A program made the position numbers and the translations under genes. Below are positions 9,421 through 17,904 of a stretch of DNA of 64,000 nt, in pieces. The notes beneath the pieces are model-generated. The model was not told where the DNA came from, did not search any database, and worked only from the letters and a program-made list of their open reading frames with translations. The DNA is from Streptomyces antarcticus (GTDB lineage Bacteria; Actinomycetota; Actinomycetes; Streptomycetales; Streptomycetaceae): NCBI RefSeq assembly GCF_026627255.1, contig NZ_JAPNLM010000009.1:186001-250000 (forward strand), written 5' to 3'. Positions within the stretch are counted from its first letter, which is position 1, and each line of letters starts with the position of its first letter.

Positions 9421-10226
9421 CTACCACTGCCGGGGACGCCGTGCGCGTCCCCGCCGGGGCCGTGTGCGCCCCCGCCGACCTGGCGCCGAAGGCACGGTTC
9501 TTCCCCGCGCTGGCCGCCGTGTACCGGGCGCAGCTGTCCCGGGCGCGGGTGGCGCGCATCCCGCTGCTGTTCGTGGCCACCTTCCAGTCCGTCGGCATCA
9601 TGATCCTGATGCGGGGCGTGGTGGACGGCGGCTCGGAGGCACGGGCCGTCGTGGCCGGCTCCTCGGTGCTCGTCGTCGCCTTCGTCGCGCTGAACCTGCT
9701 CGCGCAGTATTTCGGGCAGCTGCGGGCCGGCGGCGGGCTCGACCACTACGCCACCCTGCCGGTGCCGCCCGCCTCGGTGGTGCTGGGCGCGGCCGCCGCG
9801 TACGCCTCGTTCACCCTGCCGGGCACCCTGGTCACCGCCGTCTTCGGATGCGTGCTCTTCGGGCTGCCGATGGGCGGGCTGTGGATCCTCGCCGCGGTGG
9901 TGCCGCTCGCCGGGGCCGCGCTCGCCGGGCTCGGGGCGGCCCTGGGGCTGCTCGCGCCGCGCCAGGAGCTGGCCACGCTGGCCGGGCAGCTCGGCATGTC
10001 CGCGGCGCTGCTGCTGGGGGTGCTGCCGCCGGAGCGGATGCCGGAGGTGATCGTGTGGGCGCGGGACCTGCTGCCGTCCACGTACGGGGTGGAGGCGTTC
10101 GCCCGTACCTTCGCGGCGGACCCCGACTGGGCCGTGGTCCTCCTCGACCTGGGCGTGTGCGCCGCCGTCGGCGTGCTGTCGCTGGCCCTCGCCACCTGGG
10201 CGTACCGCCGGGCGGCGGTCCGCTGA
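9417..10226 (+). CDS. ABC-2 type transporter permease
   Basis: A 269-residue membrane protein with about six hydrophobic segments, such as IPLLFVATFQSVGIMILM, AVVAGSSVLVVAFVALNLLA and GLWILAAVVPLAGAALAGLGAALGLLA. The GTG start overlaps the stop of the ATPase gene. Upstream in-frame sequence is a shadow of the ATPase gene. The fold and position identify it as the membrane half of the exporter. The C-terminus WAYRRAAVR is a typical cytoplasmic tail of ABC-2 permeases. Confidence 0.9.
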   Translation: MTTTAGDAVRVPAGAVCAPADLAPKARFFPALAAVYRAQLSRARVARIPLLFVATFQSVGIMILMRGVVDGGSEARAVVAGSSVLVVAFVALNLLAQYFGQLRAGGGLDHYATLPVPPASVVLGAAAAYASFTLPGTLVTAVFGCVLFGLPMGGLWILAAVVPLAGAALAGLGAALGLLAPRQELATLAGQLGMSAALLLGVLPPERMPEVIVWARDLLPSTYGVEAFARTFAADPDWAVVLLDLGVCAAVGVLSLALATWAYRRAAVR

Positions 10227-10260
10227 AGCCGGTGCCGGGCTTACCTGGCACGATGTGGGG

Positions 10261-10914
10261 GTGACCGAAGCCGTGACCCCGCCCTCCCCGTTCGACCCGC
10301 CGTCGCTCCCGCCCCGCAAGCCGGGTGGGGGCGACGCCGCCATCACCCCGGCGGACGTCCGGGACGGCGCCGCCGTCGCCCTCGCGGTCGGTGTGGCCGG
10401 AGTGCTCCTCGGACTGCTGTGGGCGTGGCTGGCGCCGCGGGCGCAGTACGTCTCCAACGGGGAAGCCGTGTTCCTGCGCAACACCGAGAGCGAGGCCCGG
10501 ATCGGGGCGGACGGCACCTTCTTCCTGCTGGCCGCCGCTCTGGGCGTGCTGAGCGCCGTCGGCGTGTTCCTGTGGCGGCGGGCCGGCGGCGTGACGCTGG
10601 TGATCGGCCTGGCGGTCGGGTCCTGCTTCGCCGCGCTGGTGGGCTGGCGGCTCGGCCTGTGGCTGGGCCCGTCCGCGGACCTGGTCACCACCGCGCGGAA
10701 GGCCGGCAAGGGGGTCCCGTTCGACGCGCCGCTCCAGCTGCTGGCGCACGGGGCGCTGCTCGCGTGGCCGATGGCCGCGGTGCTCGTGCACCTCGGGCTG
10801 ACGGCCCTGTGGTCCCCGCACGACCCGGAACCGGTGCCGGAGTGGGCCGCGGCCCAGTACCCGCCGCCCCACGTCCACGCGGACCCGGCCGCGCCGGAGC
10901 CCCCGCGGGGCTGA
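10261..10914 (+). CDS. DUF2567-type membrane protein
   Basis: A 217-residue protein with a proline-rich cytoplasmic N-terminus and four hydrophobic segments, near AVALAVGVAGVLLGLLWAWLA, FFLLAAALGVLSAVGVFL, VTLVIGLAVGSCFAALVG and LLAHGALLAWPMAAVLVHLGL. The loop APRAQYVSNGEAVFLRN between segments 1 and 2 fits my memory of the actinobacterial DUF2567 family. It lies 34 bases after the permease and may be cotranscribed. Function unknown. An in-frame GTG at 10255 is an alternative start. Confidence 0.7.
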   Translation: MTEAVTPPSPFDPPSLPPRKPGGGDAAITPADVRDGAAVALAVGVAGVLLGLLWAWLAPRAQYVSNGEAVFLRNTESEARIGADGTFFLLAAALGVLSAVGVFLWRRAGGVTLVIGLAVGSCFAALVGWRLGLWLGPSADLVTTARKAGKGVPFDAPLQLLAHGALLAWPMAAVLVHLGLTALWSPHDPEPVPEWAAAQYPPPHVHADPAAPEPPRG

Positions 10915-10932
10915 ACCGCCCGGGGGTCCCGC

Positions 10933-11002
10933 GGTCAGGCTGCCCGGCGGTCAGGCTGCCCGGCGGTCAGGCTGCCCGGCGGTCAGGCTGTCCCGCGGTC
11001 AG
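10933..11002. repeat. 16-bp tandem direct repeats
   Basis: The unit ggtcaggctgcccggc occurs three times exactly, then a fourth copy with changes, then a partial copy. The array fills the gap between two convergent genes and its last partial copy supplies the stop codon of the ybaK-like gene. Slippage here could change the end of that gene. Confidence 0.85.
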
Positions 11003-11493
11003 ACTCGGGCGATCGGGGCCAGGACGGCCCCCGTCAGAGCGGCCAGGTCCGCGGGGGACAGCTCGACCTCCAGGCCCCGGCGGCCCGCCGACACGCAGAT
11101 CGTGGCGCGGTCCGAGGCGGAGGCGTCCAGTACCGTGCGCAGCCGCTTGCGCTGTCCCAGCGGCGAGATGCCGCCCCGGACGTACCCCGTCGTGCGCTCC
11201 GCCAGCGCCGGGTCGGCCATCGCCGCCCGCTTGCCGCCGACCGCCGTCGCCAGGGCCTTCAGGTCCAGGGAGCCCGACACCGGCACCACCGCCACCGTCA
11301 GGACCCCGTCCACGTCCGTGACCAGCGTCTTGAACACCTGGTCCGGTGACACGCCCATCGCCTCGGCGGCCTCCTCGCCGTACGAGGGGTGCGCCGGGTC
11401 GTGCTCGTACGCGTGGGTGGCGAAGGCGATCCCCGCCGCCGTCAGGGCCACGATCGCCGGGGTGCCCGCCGGCTGCGGCTTCTTCTTCGCCAT
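10999..11493 (-). CDS. ybaK: Cys-tRNA(Pro)/aminoacyl-tRNA deacylase, YbaK type
   Basis: A 164-residue single-domain YbaK/EbsC protein, the editing domain that hydrolyses Cys-tRNAPro in trans. Family features are VFKTLVTDVDG, VAVVPVSGSLDLKALA, GYVRGGISPLGQRKRLRTVLD with the substrate-loop GGISPLG, and RGLEVELSPADL. Length is normal. It lies downstream of the Lon-domain gene on the same strand, with a 33-bp gap, and may be cotranscribed with it. Confidence 0.92.
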   Translation of the reverse strand: MAKKKPQPAGTPAIVALTAAGIAFATHAYEHDPAHPSYGEEAAEAMGVSPDQVFKTLVTDVDGVLTVAVVPVSGSLDLKALATAVGGKRAAMADPALAERTTGYVRGGISPLGQRKRLRTVLDASASDRATICVSAGRRGLEVELSPADLAALTGAVLAPIARV

Positions 11494-11526
11494 CAGTTCT
11501 GGTCCGCCGTCAGTTCGGGCTCGTCG

Positions 11527-12264
11527 TCAGTTCGGGCTGGTCGGGGAACGGGTCAGGTCCACCGCCGGCAGCGACGGGAGGTGGCGGATCACCGCGGTCT
11601 CCGCGCGCAGCAGCTTCAGCTCCTCCGCCAGCCGCGTCGCCGTGTCCGGCGCCTGGAGCAGCCGCTGCTTGGCCGGGATGTCCAGCACCGCCGCCGCGGC
11701 CACCAGGTAGGAGACCACCGACGGCTCGTCGGGGAGCTCCGCGCCCGTCAGGGACCGCTCGCGGGCCCCGGCCAGGCGCTTCTGGTAGGCGCGGAAGGCC
11801 CGCAGGACCCCCTCGGCCAGGGCTCCGGCGCCCTCGCCCGCGTCCTCGGGGAGCTCTTCCAGCTCCGCCGTCAGGTAGGGGCCCGAGGAGTCCACGGACA
11901 CCAGGCGGACCCGCGTCGTGCCGGTCGCCAGGACCTCGAAGCTGCCGTCCTCCCGCTCCCGGATCGTCGCCGCGTCCGCGATGCAGCCCACCCGGTGGAA
12001 GGCCTGGATCGGGTCCGCGCCGAAGCCGGCGGCCGGTCCCCGCTCGGGAAGGGCCGTCTGGTCGGGGAGGCCGGGCGCGGTCGGCGCCACCTCCCGGCCG
12101 TCGCGGATCGCGACGACCGCGAACCGGCGCGGCTCGGACTCGTCCGTCTTCAGCAGCTCGCTCATCATGGCGCGATAGCGCTCCTCGAAGATGTTCAGCG
12201 GGAGGACGAGTCCCGGGAACAGCACCGAGTTCAGCGGGAAGAGGGGCAGGCGAACGGTGGTCAC
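11527..12264 (-). CDS. Lon substrate-binding-domain protein
   Basis: A 245-residue stand-alone LON N-terminal domain protein, with no AAA+ ATPase or peptidase domain. The start VRLPLFPLNSVLFPGLVLPLNIFEERYRAM is the classic beginning of the fold, followed by GCIADAATIREREDGSFEVLATGTTRVRLV. Such proteins are widespread in actinobacteria and their role is not established; substrate or adaptor binding is an inference. The phrase cagttcgggct at its stop is repeated 17 bases further on in the gap before ybaK. Confidence 0.85.
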   Translation of the reverse strand: MTTVRLPLFPLNSVLFPGLVLPLNIFEERYRAMMSELLKTDESEPRRFAVVAIRDGREVAPTAPGLPDQTALPERGPAAGFGADPIQAFHRVGCIADAATIREREDGSFEVLATGTTRVRLVSVDSSGPYLTAELEELPEDAGEGAGALAEGVLRAFRAYQKRLAGARERSLTGAELPDEPSVVSYLVAAAAVLDIPAKQRLLQAPDTATRLAEELKLLRAETAVIRHLPSLPAVDLTRSPTSPN

Positions 12265-12298
12265 GAGGCACAGGGTAATGGCCGCGGGCCCGGACCCG

Positions 12299-13894
12299 TC
12301 ACCCCCGCCTCAGCAGGCGTGACGCGCCCGCGGCCACCGTGGTGGCCAGGATCCAGCCCAGGATGACGAGGGCCGCCGCGCCCCACTGCCAGCCGCCCTC
12401 GACCTTCCAGTGCCCCTGCTGGCCGAGATCGATCACCGGCAGCAGGAGGTCCAGCGCGTACAGGGCCGCGTTCCACTCGGGGTGCTCGTCCGCCTTGATC
12501 GGGGGCGGATCGTGCTGGGAGAACAGCAGCGCGCCCGCCGCCCACAGGACCACCATCCACAGCGCCGCCCGCCCCGGCCGGTACCCGTAGACCACCGTCC
12601 AGTCCTGGAGGTACCCCCAGGCCCGCGCCGCCGGCGGCAGGGTGGTCCGGCGGCGGCGCTGCTTGGTCAGCAGCACCTCGCGGGCGTCGGAGTCCTCGCC
12701 GCCGGCCCGCAGCACGGCGGCGAGCCGCTCGTACGGGTCCGGCGAATACTCAGGGGTGGCCGCCTCCACCCAGGCCAGACGCCGGGCGAGGGGGAAATGG
12801 CCGCGGGGGGCGAGGGTCTCGTACACGAAGCCCTCGATGGCGAGGCCGCCCGGACCCGGCCAGCTGGTGGAGGTGTCCACCAGCTTGACCACCTTGGCCC
12901 CCGACACCACGACCCGCCCGCGCTCCGGCCGCTCGCCGACGAAGCGGAACTCGGGGGTCTGTATCCGGCGCAGGGATATCTCCTGCTCGGCGGTCAGGAG
13001 GAAGCGGGAGCCGTAGAAGTCGATCGCGTCGCCGAAACGGCCGTCGTCCAGCCGCAGCCCGCCCCGGCACTCGAAACGCTGCTGGCGCCGCCCGTTCGGC
13101 GGCGTCAGGCCCAGCCCGTACGGGGGAGTGGAGGAGTTCGAGCCGGGGACGTGGTCCAGCGCGATCGAGGTCAGGTACAGGGTCCGCTCGACGGTCAGCT
13201 GCGGGGCGTTCAGCGCGAAGCGCCCGTACGGATTGCGCAGGCGGGCCCCGCGCAGGTTCATCGACACGCCGACCTTCGCCCCCCGCAGGCTCACCTCGCC
13301 GTACGTCTCCAGCATCTCGCCCTGGAAGTCCTGCGCGACCGACATGCCGTCGGCGACGACGGCCCGGCCCTTGTTGTCCCGCTGCACCACCGCCTGGCTG
13401 ATCAGCAGGTCGGTGCCGATCTGCGCGTCGGTCAGCCGGATGCCCCGGGCCACCCGGCAGCGCGGCAGGTGCAGGTCGCCCTCGGTGTGCAGCCGCGCCG
13501 CCTCCAGCCGCGGGACCGCGCAGTTGACCAGCCGCACCGTGCCGAATCGGGCCTCCGAGAGCTGGACCTCACCGTCGAAACGGCAGGACTGGAGCTCCAC
13601 GTACGGGGCCACGGCCCCGCCGGACAGGTCGAGCCGCCCGGTGATCCGTGCGCCGCGCAGCTTGAGCGAGGCCACCCGCCCCGGCACCGGAGGCGGCCCG
13701 TGGAGCAGCAGCAGAGCCACCACGTCGGCCCGGACGGCCCGCTCGGGCCCCCAGACCCGGTCGGCGTGCGGATCGTCTTGGTCGGCGGCCCGCGCGCTCA
13801 GGTCGCAGACCGCGCCCGTTCGAAACGCCTCCCACATCCGGAGCTCGGGACCGCTCAGATCCGCCGGTGCCTCGCCCGCGCGTGCCTCGGTCAT
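12299..13894 (-). CDS. Membrane protein with beta-repeat-like cytoplasmic region
   Basis: A 531-residue protein. From about residue 60 to 330 it has regularly spaced short strands with a repeating pattern like LKLRGARITGRLDLSGG, VQLSEARFGTVRLVNC and VSLRGAKVGVSMNLRGARL, recalling pentapeptide/bactofilin-like beta-solenoids. The C-terminus has two membrane segments (LWMVVLWAAGALLFS and WGAAALVILGWILATTVAAG). Related Streptomyces proteins are often labelled membrane-associated oxidoreductase, but I see no cofactor motif that supports this. The ATG at 13894 has a GGAGG-rich site just upstream. It is divergent from hisD. Confidence 0.75.
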   Translation of the reverse strand: MTEARAGEAPADLSGPELRMWEAFRTGAVCDLSARAADQDDPHADRVWGPERAVRADVVALLLLHGPPPVPGRVASLKLRGARITGRLDLSGGAVAPYVELQSCRFDGEVQLSEARFGTVRLVNCAVPRLEAARLHTEGDLHLPRCRVARGIRLTDAQIGTDLLISQAVVQRDNKGRAVVADGMSVAQDFQGEMLETYGEVSLRGAKVGVSMNLRGARLRNPYGRFALNAPQLTVERTLYLTSIALDHVPGSNSSTPPYGLGLTPPNGRRQQRFECRGGLRLDDGRFGDAIDFYGSRFLLTAEQEISLRRIQTPEFRFVGERPERGRVVVSGAKVVKLVDTSTSWPGPGGLAIEGFVYETLAPRGHFPLARRLAWVEAATPEYSPDPYERLAAVLRAGGEDSDAREVLLTKQRRRRTTLPPAARAWGYLQDWTVVYGYRPGRAALWMVVLWAAGALLFSQHDPPPIKADEHPEWNAALYALDLLLPVIDLGQQGHWKVEGGWQWGAAALVILGWILATTVAAGASRLLRRG

Positions 13895-13959
13895 GCGGCC
13901 CCCCTCCGCCCTGCCTGCGTGTAGGGGAACGCTAACGGGCGCCTGTGACACCCGGGGCG

Positions 13960-13978
13960 TGTATCAGCCAGTGATACA
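13960..13978. promoter_or_regulatory. Palindrome in his operon promoter region
   Basis: TGTATCA-gccag-TGATACA is a perfect 7-bp inverted repeat with a 5-base spacer. It lies 39 bases before the hisD start, in the shared region with the divergent gene. Its symmetry and place suggest an operator, but I cannot name the regulator. The TGATAC half could also be part of a -10 element. Confidence 0.4.
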
Positions 13979-14017
13979 GGCGAACGATGCCGCCGGGCGG
14001 TCTGAGAGAATTGGGGG

Positions 14018-15385
14018 GTGATCTCTCGTATCGACCTGCGCGGCGACTCCCTCCCCGAGGGGGGCGCCCTGCGCGATCTGCTGCCCCGTGCCGAGTTCGA
14101 CGTGGAAGCCGCCCTGGAGAAGGTGCGGCCCATCTGCGAGGACGTCCATCATCGCGGTACGGCGGCGCTCATCGAGTACGCGCGGAAGTTCGACGGGGTC
14201 GAGCTCTCGCAGGTCCGGGTACCCGCGGAAGCCCTCAAGGCCGCCCTGGATCAGCTGGACCCGGCCGTCCGCGCCGCCCTGGAGGAGTCGATCCGGCGCG
14301 CCCGGATCGTGCACCGCGCACAGCGCCGCACCGAGCACACCACCCAGGTGGTCCCCGGCGGAACCGTGACCGAGAAGTGGATTCCGGTGGAGCGCGTGGG
14401 GCTGTACGCCCCGGGCGGCCGCTCGGTCTACCCCTCCTCCGTCGTCATGAACGTCGTCCCGGCGCAGGAGGCGGGCGTCCCGTCGATCGCGCTCGCGTCC
14501 CCGCCGCAGAAGCCCGCCTTCGACGGGGACCCCTTCGGGGGCCTGCCGCACCCGACGATCCTCGCCGCGTGCGCCCTGCTCGGTGTGGACGAGGTGTACG
14601 CCGTGGGCGGCGCCGTGGCCGTCGCGATGTTCGCGTACGGCACGGAGGACTGCCCGCCGGTCAACATGGTGACCGGCCCCGGCAACATCTGGGTCGCCGC
14701 CGCCAAGCGCTACTTCACCGGCCGCATCGGCATCGACACCGAGGCCGGACCGACCGAGATCGCGGTCCTCGCCGACTCCACGGCCGACCCGGTGCACGTC
14801 GCCGCCGACCTGATCAGCCAGGCCGAGCACGACCCGCTCGCCGCCGCCGTCCTCGTCACCGACTCCGAGGACCTCGCGGCCGCGGTCGAGAAGGAGCTGG
14901 AGCCGCAGGTCGCCGCGTCCAAGCACGTCGAGGACCGGATCAAGCCGGCGCTCGCCGGCCGCCAGTCCGCGATCGTGCTGGTCGACAGCCTGGAGGACGG
15001 CCTCAAGGTCGTCGACGCGTACGGCGCCGAGCACCTGGAGATCCAGACCGCTGACGCCGCCGCCTGGGCCGCCCGCGTCCGCAACGCCGGCGCGATCTTC
15101 GTCGGGGCCTGGTCCCCGGTCTCGCTGGGCGACTACTGCGCCGGATCGAACCACGTGCTGCCCACCGCCGGCTGCGCCTGCCACTCCTCCGGCCTGTCCG
15201 TGCAGTCCTTCCTGCGCGGCGTCCACATCGTCGACTACACGCGCGACGCCCTCGCCGAGGTCACCCACCACGTGGTGGCACTGGCCGAGGCCGAGGACCT
15301 GCCCGCGCACGGCGCCGCCCTGAAGGCGCGTTTTGGCGGAGCCGTACCAAACCAGCACAGCGGATGGAAGGTCCCCCAGCAGTGA
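14018..15385 (+). CDS. hisD: Histidinol dehydrogenase
   Basis: Catalyses the last two NAD-dependent oxidations of histidine synthesis. The 455 residues are full length. Family motifs are VPGGTVTEKWIPVERVGLYAPGG, VTGPGNIWVAAAKR, IDTEAGPTEIAVLAD, the zinc and catalytic region ISQAEHDP, and YCAGSNHVLPTAGCA. A short insertion, ASPPQKPAFDGDPFGG, precedes LPHPTILAACALLG. It is the first gene of a tightly packed his operon, and its TGA overlaps the GTG of hisC. Confidence 0.97.
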   Translation: MISRIDLRGDSLPEGGALRDLLPRAEFDVEAALEKVRPICEDVHHRGTAALIEYARKFDGVELSQVRVPAEALKAALDQLDPAVRAALEESIRRARIVHRAQRRTEHTTQVVPGGTVTEKWIPVERVGLYAPGGRSVYPSSVVMNVVPAQEAGVPSIALASPPQKPAFDGDPFGGLPHPTILAACALLGVDEVYAVGGAVAVAMFAYGTEDCPPVNMVTGPGNIWVAAAKRYFTGRIGIDTEAGPTEIAVLADSTADPVHVAADLISQAEHDPLAAAVLVTDSEDLAAAVEKELEPQVAASKHVEDRIKPALAGRQSAIVLVDSLEDGLKVVDAYGAEHLEIQTADAAAWAARVRNAGAIFVGAWSPVSLGDYCAGSNHVLPTAGCACHSSGLSVQSFLRGVHIVDYTRDALAEVTHHVVALAEAEDLPAHGAALKARFGGAVPNQHSGWKVPQQ

Positions 15386-16497
15386 CCGCCGACCTCGGCA
15401 TCGACGACCTCCCCGTCCGCGACGAGCTGCGCGGCAAGACCCCGTACGGCGCCCCGCAGCTCGACGTGCCCGTCCAGCTGAACACCAACGAGAACCCGTA
15501 CGGCCTTCCCGAGGAGCTCGTCGCGCGGATCGCCGAACGGGTGGCCGACGCCGCCCGCACCCTCAACCGCTACCCCGACCGGGACGCCGTCGAGCTGCGC
15601 ACCGAGCTGGCCGCCTACCTCACGCGCACCGGCAAGCACCCGGTCGCCCGGGAGAACGTGTGGGCCGCCAACGGCTCCAACGAGGTCCTCCAGCAGCTGC
15701 TGCAGACCTTCGGCGGGCCCGGCCGCACCGCGATGGGCTTCGAGCCCTCGTACTCGATGCACGCGCTGATCGCCCGCGGCACCGGCACCGGCTGGATCTC
15801 CGGCCCGCGCCGGGAGGACTTCCGCCTAGACGTGGAGGCCGCGGAGCGGGCCATCGCCGAGCACGCCCCCGACGTCGTGTTCATCACCTCGCCCAACAAC
15901 CCCACGGGCACCGCGGTGGGCGCGGAGACGGTCCTGGCCCTCTACGAGGCCGCCCAAGCCGCCAAGCCGTCGATCGTGATCGTGGACGAGGCGTACGTGG
16001 AGTTCAGCCACCGGGACTCGCTGCTGCCCCTCATCGAGGGCCGGCCGAACCTCGTGGTCTCCCGGACCATGTCCAAGGCCTTCGGCGCCGCCGGACTGCG
16101 CCTGGGCTACCTCGCCGCGCACCCCGCCGTCGTGGACGCCGTCCAGCTGGTGCGCCTGCCGTACCACCTGTCGGCCGTCACCCAGGCGACCGCGCTGGCC
16201 GCCCTGGAGCACACCGACACCCTGCTCGGCTACGTCGAGCAGCTCAAGGCCGAGCGCGACCGGCTCGTCACCGAGCTGCGGGGCATCGGCTACGAGGTCA
16301 CCGAGTCCGACGCCAACTTCATCCAGTTCGGCAGGTTCCCGGACTCCCACACCGCATGGCAGAAGATCCTCGACCGGGGCGTCCTGGTCCGGGACAACGG
16401 CGTGCCGGGCTGGCTGCGGGTCACCGCCGGCACCCCGGCCGAGAACGACGCGTTCCTGGAAGCGGTTCGCGCACTGAAGAAGGAGCAGCAGGCATGA
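15382..16497 (+). CDS. hisC: Histidinol-phosphate aminotransferase
   Basis: A fold-type I PLP aminotransferase of 371 residues making histidinol phosphate. Seen are LNTNENPYG, the cofactor region AANGSNEVLQQLLQTFGG, FITSPNNPTGTAV, VDEAYVEF and the Schiff-base lysine in SRTMSKAFGAAGLRLGY. The GTG overlapping the hisD stop (GTGA) is chosen, with GGAAGG 9 bases upstream. An ATG 18 bases earlier is possible. Confidence 0.95.
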   Translation: MTADLGIDDLPVRDELRGKTPYGAPQLDVPVQLNTNENPYGLPEELVARIAERVADAARTLNRYPDRDAVELRTELAAYLTRTGKHPVARENVWAANGSNEVLQQLLQTFGGPGRTAMGFEPSYSMHALIARGTGTGWISGPRREDFRLDVEAAERAIAEHAPDVVFITSPNNPTGTAVGAETVLALYEAAQAAKPSIVIVDEAYVEFSHRDSLLPLIEGRPNLVVSRTMSKAFGAAGLRLGYLAAHPAVVDAVQLVRLPYHLSAVTQATALAALEHTDTLLGYVEQLKAERDRLVTELRGIGYEVTESDANFIQFGRFPDSHTAWQKILDRGVLVRDNGVPGWLRVTAGTPAENDAFLEAVRALKKEQQA

Positions 16498-17087
16498 GCC
16501 GCATCGGACGGGTCGAGCGCACCACGAAGGAGACCTCGGTCGTCGTCGAGATAAACCTCGACGGAACCGGCAAGGTCGACGTAGCGACGGGCGTGGGCTT
16601 CTACGACCACATGCTCGACCAGCTCGGCCGCCACGGCCTCTTCGACCTCACGGTCAAGACCGAGGGCGACCTGCACATCGACAGCCACCACACCATCGAG
16701 GACAGTGCCCTCGCCCTCGGCGCCGCCTTCAGGCAGGCCCTCGGCGACAAGGTCGGCATCTACCGCTTCGGCAACTGCACCGTGCCGCTTGACGAGTCCC
16801 TCGCCCAGGTGACCGTCGACCTGTCCGGCCGCCCGTACCTCGTGCACACCGAGCCCGAGAACATGGCGCCGATGATCGGCACGTACGACACCACGATGAC
16901 CCGGCACATCTTCGAGTCCTTCGTCGCGCAGGCCCAGATCGCGCTGCACATCCACGTCCCGTACGGCCGCAACGCCCACCACATCGTGGAGTGCCAGTTC
17001 AAGGCCCTCGCCCGCGCCCTGCGCTACGCCGCGGAGTTCGACCCGCGCGCGGCCGGCATCCTGCCCTCCACGAAGGGCGCCCTCTAG
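16494..17087 (+). CDS. hisB: Imidazoleglycerol-phosphate dehydratase
   Basis: A 197-residue monofunctional HisB, the usual size in actinobacteria. The Mn-binding histidine motifs are GFYDHMLDQLGRHG, DSHHTIED, HIFESFVAQAQIALHIH and GRNAHHIVECQFKALARAL. The ATG overlaps the hisC stop by ATGA, implying translational coupling. Confidence 0.97.
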   Translation: MSRIGRVERTTKETSVVVEINLDGTGKVDVATGVGFYDHMLDQLGRHGLFDLTVKTEGDLHIDSHHTIEDSALALGAAFRQALGDKVGIYRFGNCTVPLDESLAQVTVDLSGRPYLVHTEPENMAPMIGTYDTTMTRHIFESFVAQAQIALHIHVPYGRNAHHIVECQFKALARALRYAAEFDPRAAGILPSTKGAL

Positions 17088-17089
17088 CC

Positions 17090-17257
17090 GTGAACGGCCT
17101 CAACACCATCCTGATCGTCCTCGGCCTCTTCCTGGCCGGCGGCGTCTACTCCTTCCAGAAGCAGAAGATGCCCAAGTCGGTCATCATCCTGCTCGCCATC
17201 AGCTCCGCGATGTGCCTCGCCGCCGGAGTCCTGCGCATCCAAGGGATCTGGGAATGA
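17090..17257 (+). CDS. 55-residue membrane protein inside his operon
   Basis: Starts GTG two bases after the hisB stop and ends overlapping the hisH start by ATGA, so it is translated within the operon. Two hydrophobic helices (LNTILIVLGLFLAGGVYSF and SVIILLAISSAMCLAAGVL) are joined by QKQKMPK. This implies a two-pass membrane protein with a short basic cytoplasmic loop. I recall a similar small protein at this place in other Streptomyces. Its function, and any link to histidine synthesis, is unknown. Confidence 0.8.
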   Translation: MNGLNTILIVLGLFLAGGVYSFQKQKMPKSVIILLAISSAMCLAAGVLRIQGIWE

Positions 17258-17904
17258 GCACTGCCGGACCCACCAAGAAGGTCGTCGTCTTCGACTACGG
17301 CTTCGGCAACGTCCGCTCCGCCGAGCGCGCCCTCGCGCGCGTCGGCGCGGACGTGGAGATCACCCGCGACTACGACCGGGCGATGGACGCCGACGGACTC
17401 CTGGTCCCCGGCGTCGGCGCCTTCTCCGCCTGCATGAAGGGCCTCAAGGACGCCCGCGGCGACTGGATCATCGGCCGCCGGCTCTCCGGCGGCCGCCCGG
17501 TCATGGGCATCTGCGTCGGCATGCAGATCCTCTTCGAGCGCGGCATCGAGCACGGCGTCGAGACCGAGGGCCTCGACGAGTGGCCCGGCACGGTCGGCCC
17601 GCTCAAGGCCCCGATCGTCCCCCACATGGGCTGGAACACCGTCCAGGCCCCGCCCGACAGCCAGGCCTTCGCCGGCCTGGACGCCGACGCCCGCTTCTAC
17701 TTCGTGCACTCCTACGCGGCGCGCGAATGGAGCCTGGAGGTCACCAACCCCGCCATCCGCGCCCCCCGCGTCACCTGGGCCACCCACGGCGAGCCCTTCG
17801 TCGCGGCGGTGGAGAACGGGGCCCTGTGGGCCACCCAGTTCCACCCCGAGAAGTCCGGCGACGCCGGAGCGCAGCTCCTCACCAACTGGATCGAGACCCT
17901 CTGA
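17254..17904 (+). CDS. hisH: Imidazole glycerol phosphate synthase, glutaminase subunit
   Basis: A class I glutamine amidotransferase of 216 residues that supplies ammonia to HisF. The nucleophile is Cys87 in MGICVGMQILFERG, and the His-Glu pair is in TQFHPEKSGDAG. The start VVVFDYGFGNVRSAERAL is typical. The ATG at 17254 is set by the ATGA overlap with the small membrane-protein gene. Its own stop overlaps the hisA start by one base. Confidence 0.96.
   Translation: MSTAGPTKKVVVFDYGFGNVRSAERALARVGADVEITRDYDRAMDADGLLVPGVGAFSACMKGLKDARGDWIIGRRLSGGRPVMGICVGMQILFERGIEHGVETEGLDEWPGTVGPLKAPIVPHMGWNTVQAPPDSQAFAGLDADARFYFVHSYAAREWSLEVTNPAIRAPRVTWATHGEPFVAAVENGALWATQFHPEKSGDAGAQLLTNWIETL

Noticed and set aside
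10933..11002. CRISPR array
   Set aside because: The repeats are contiguous with no spacers and no cas genes are in the window.
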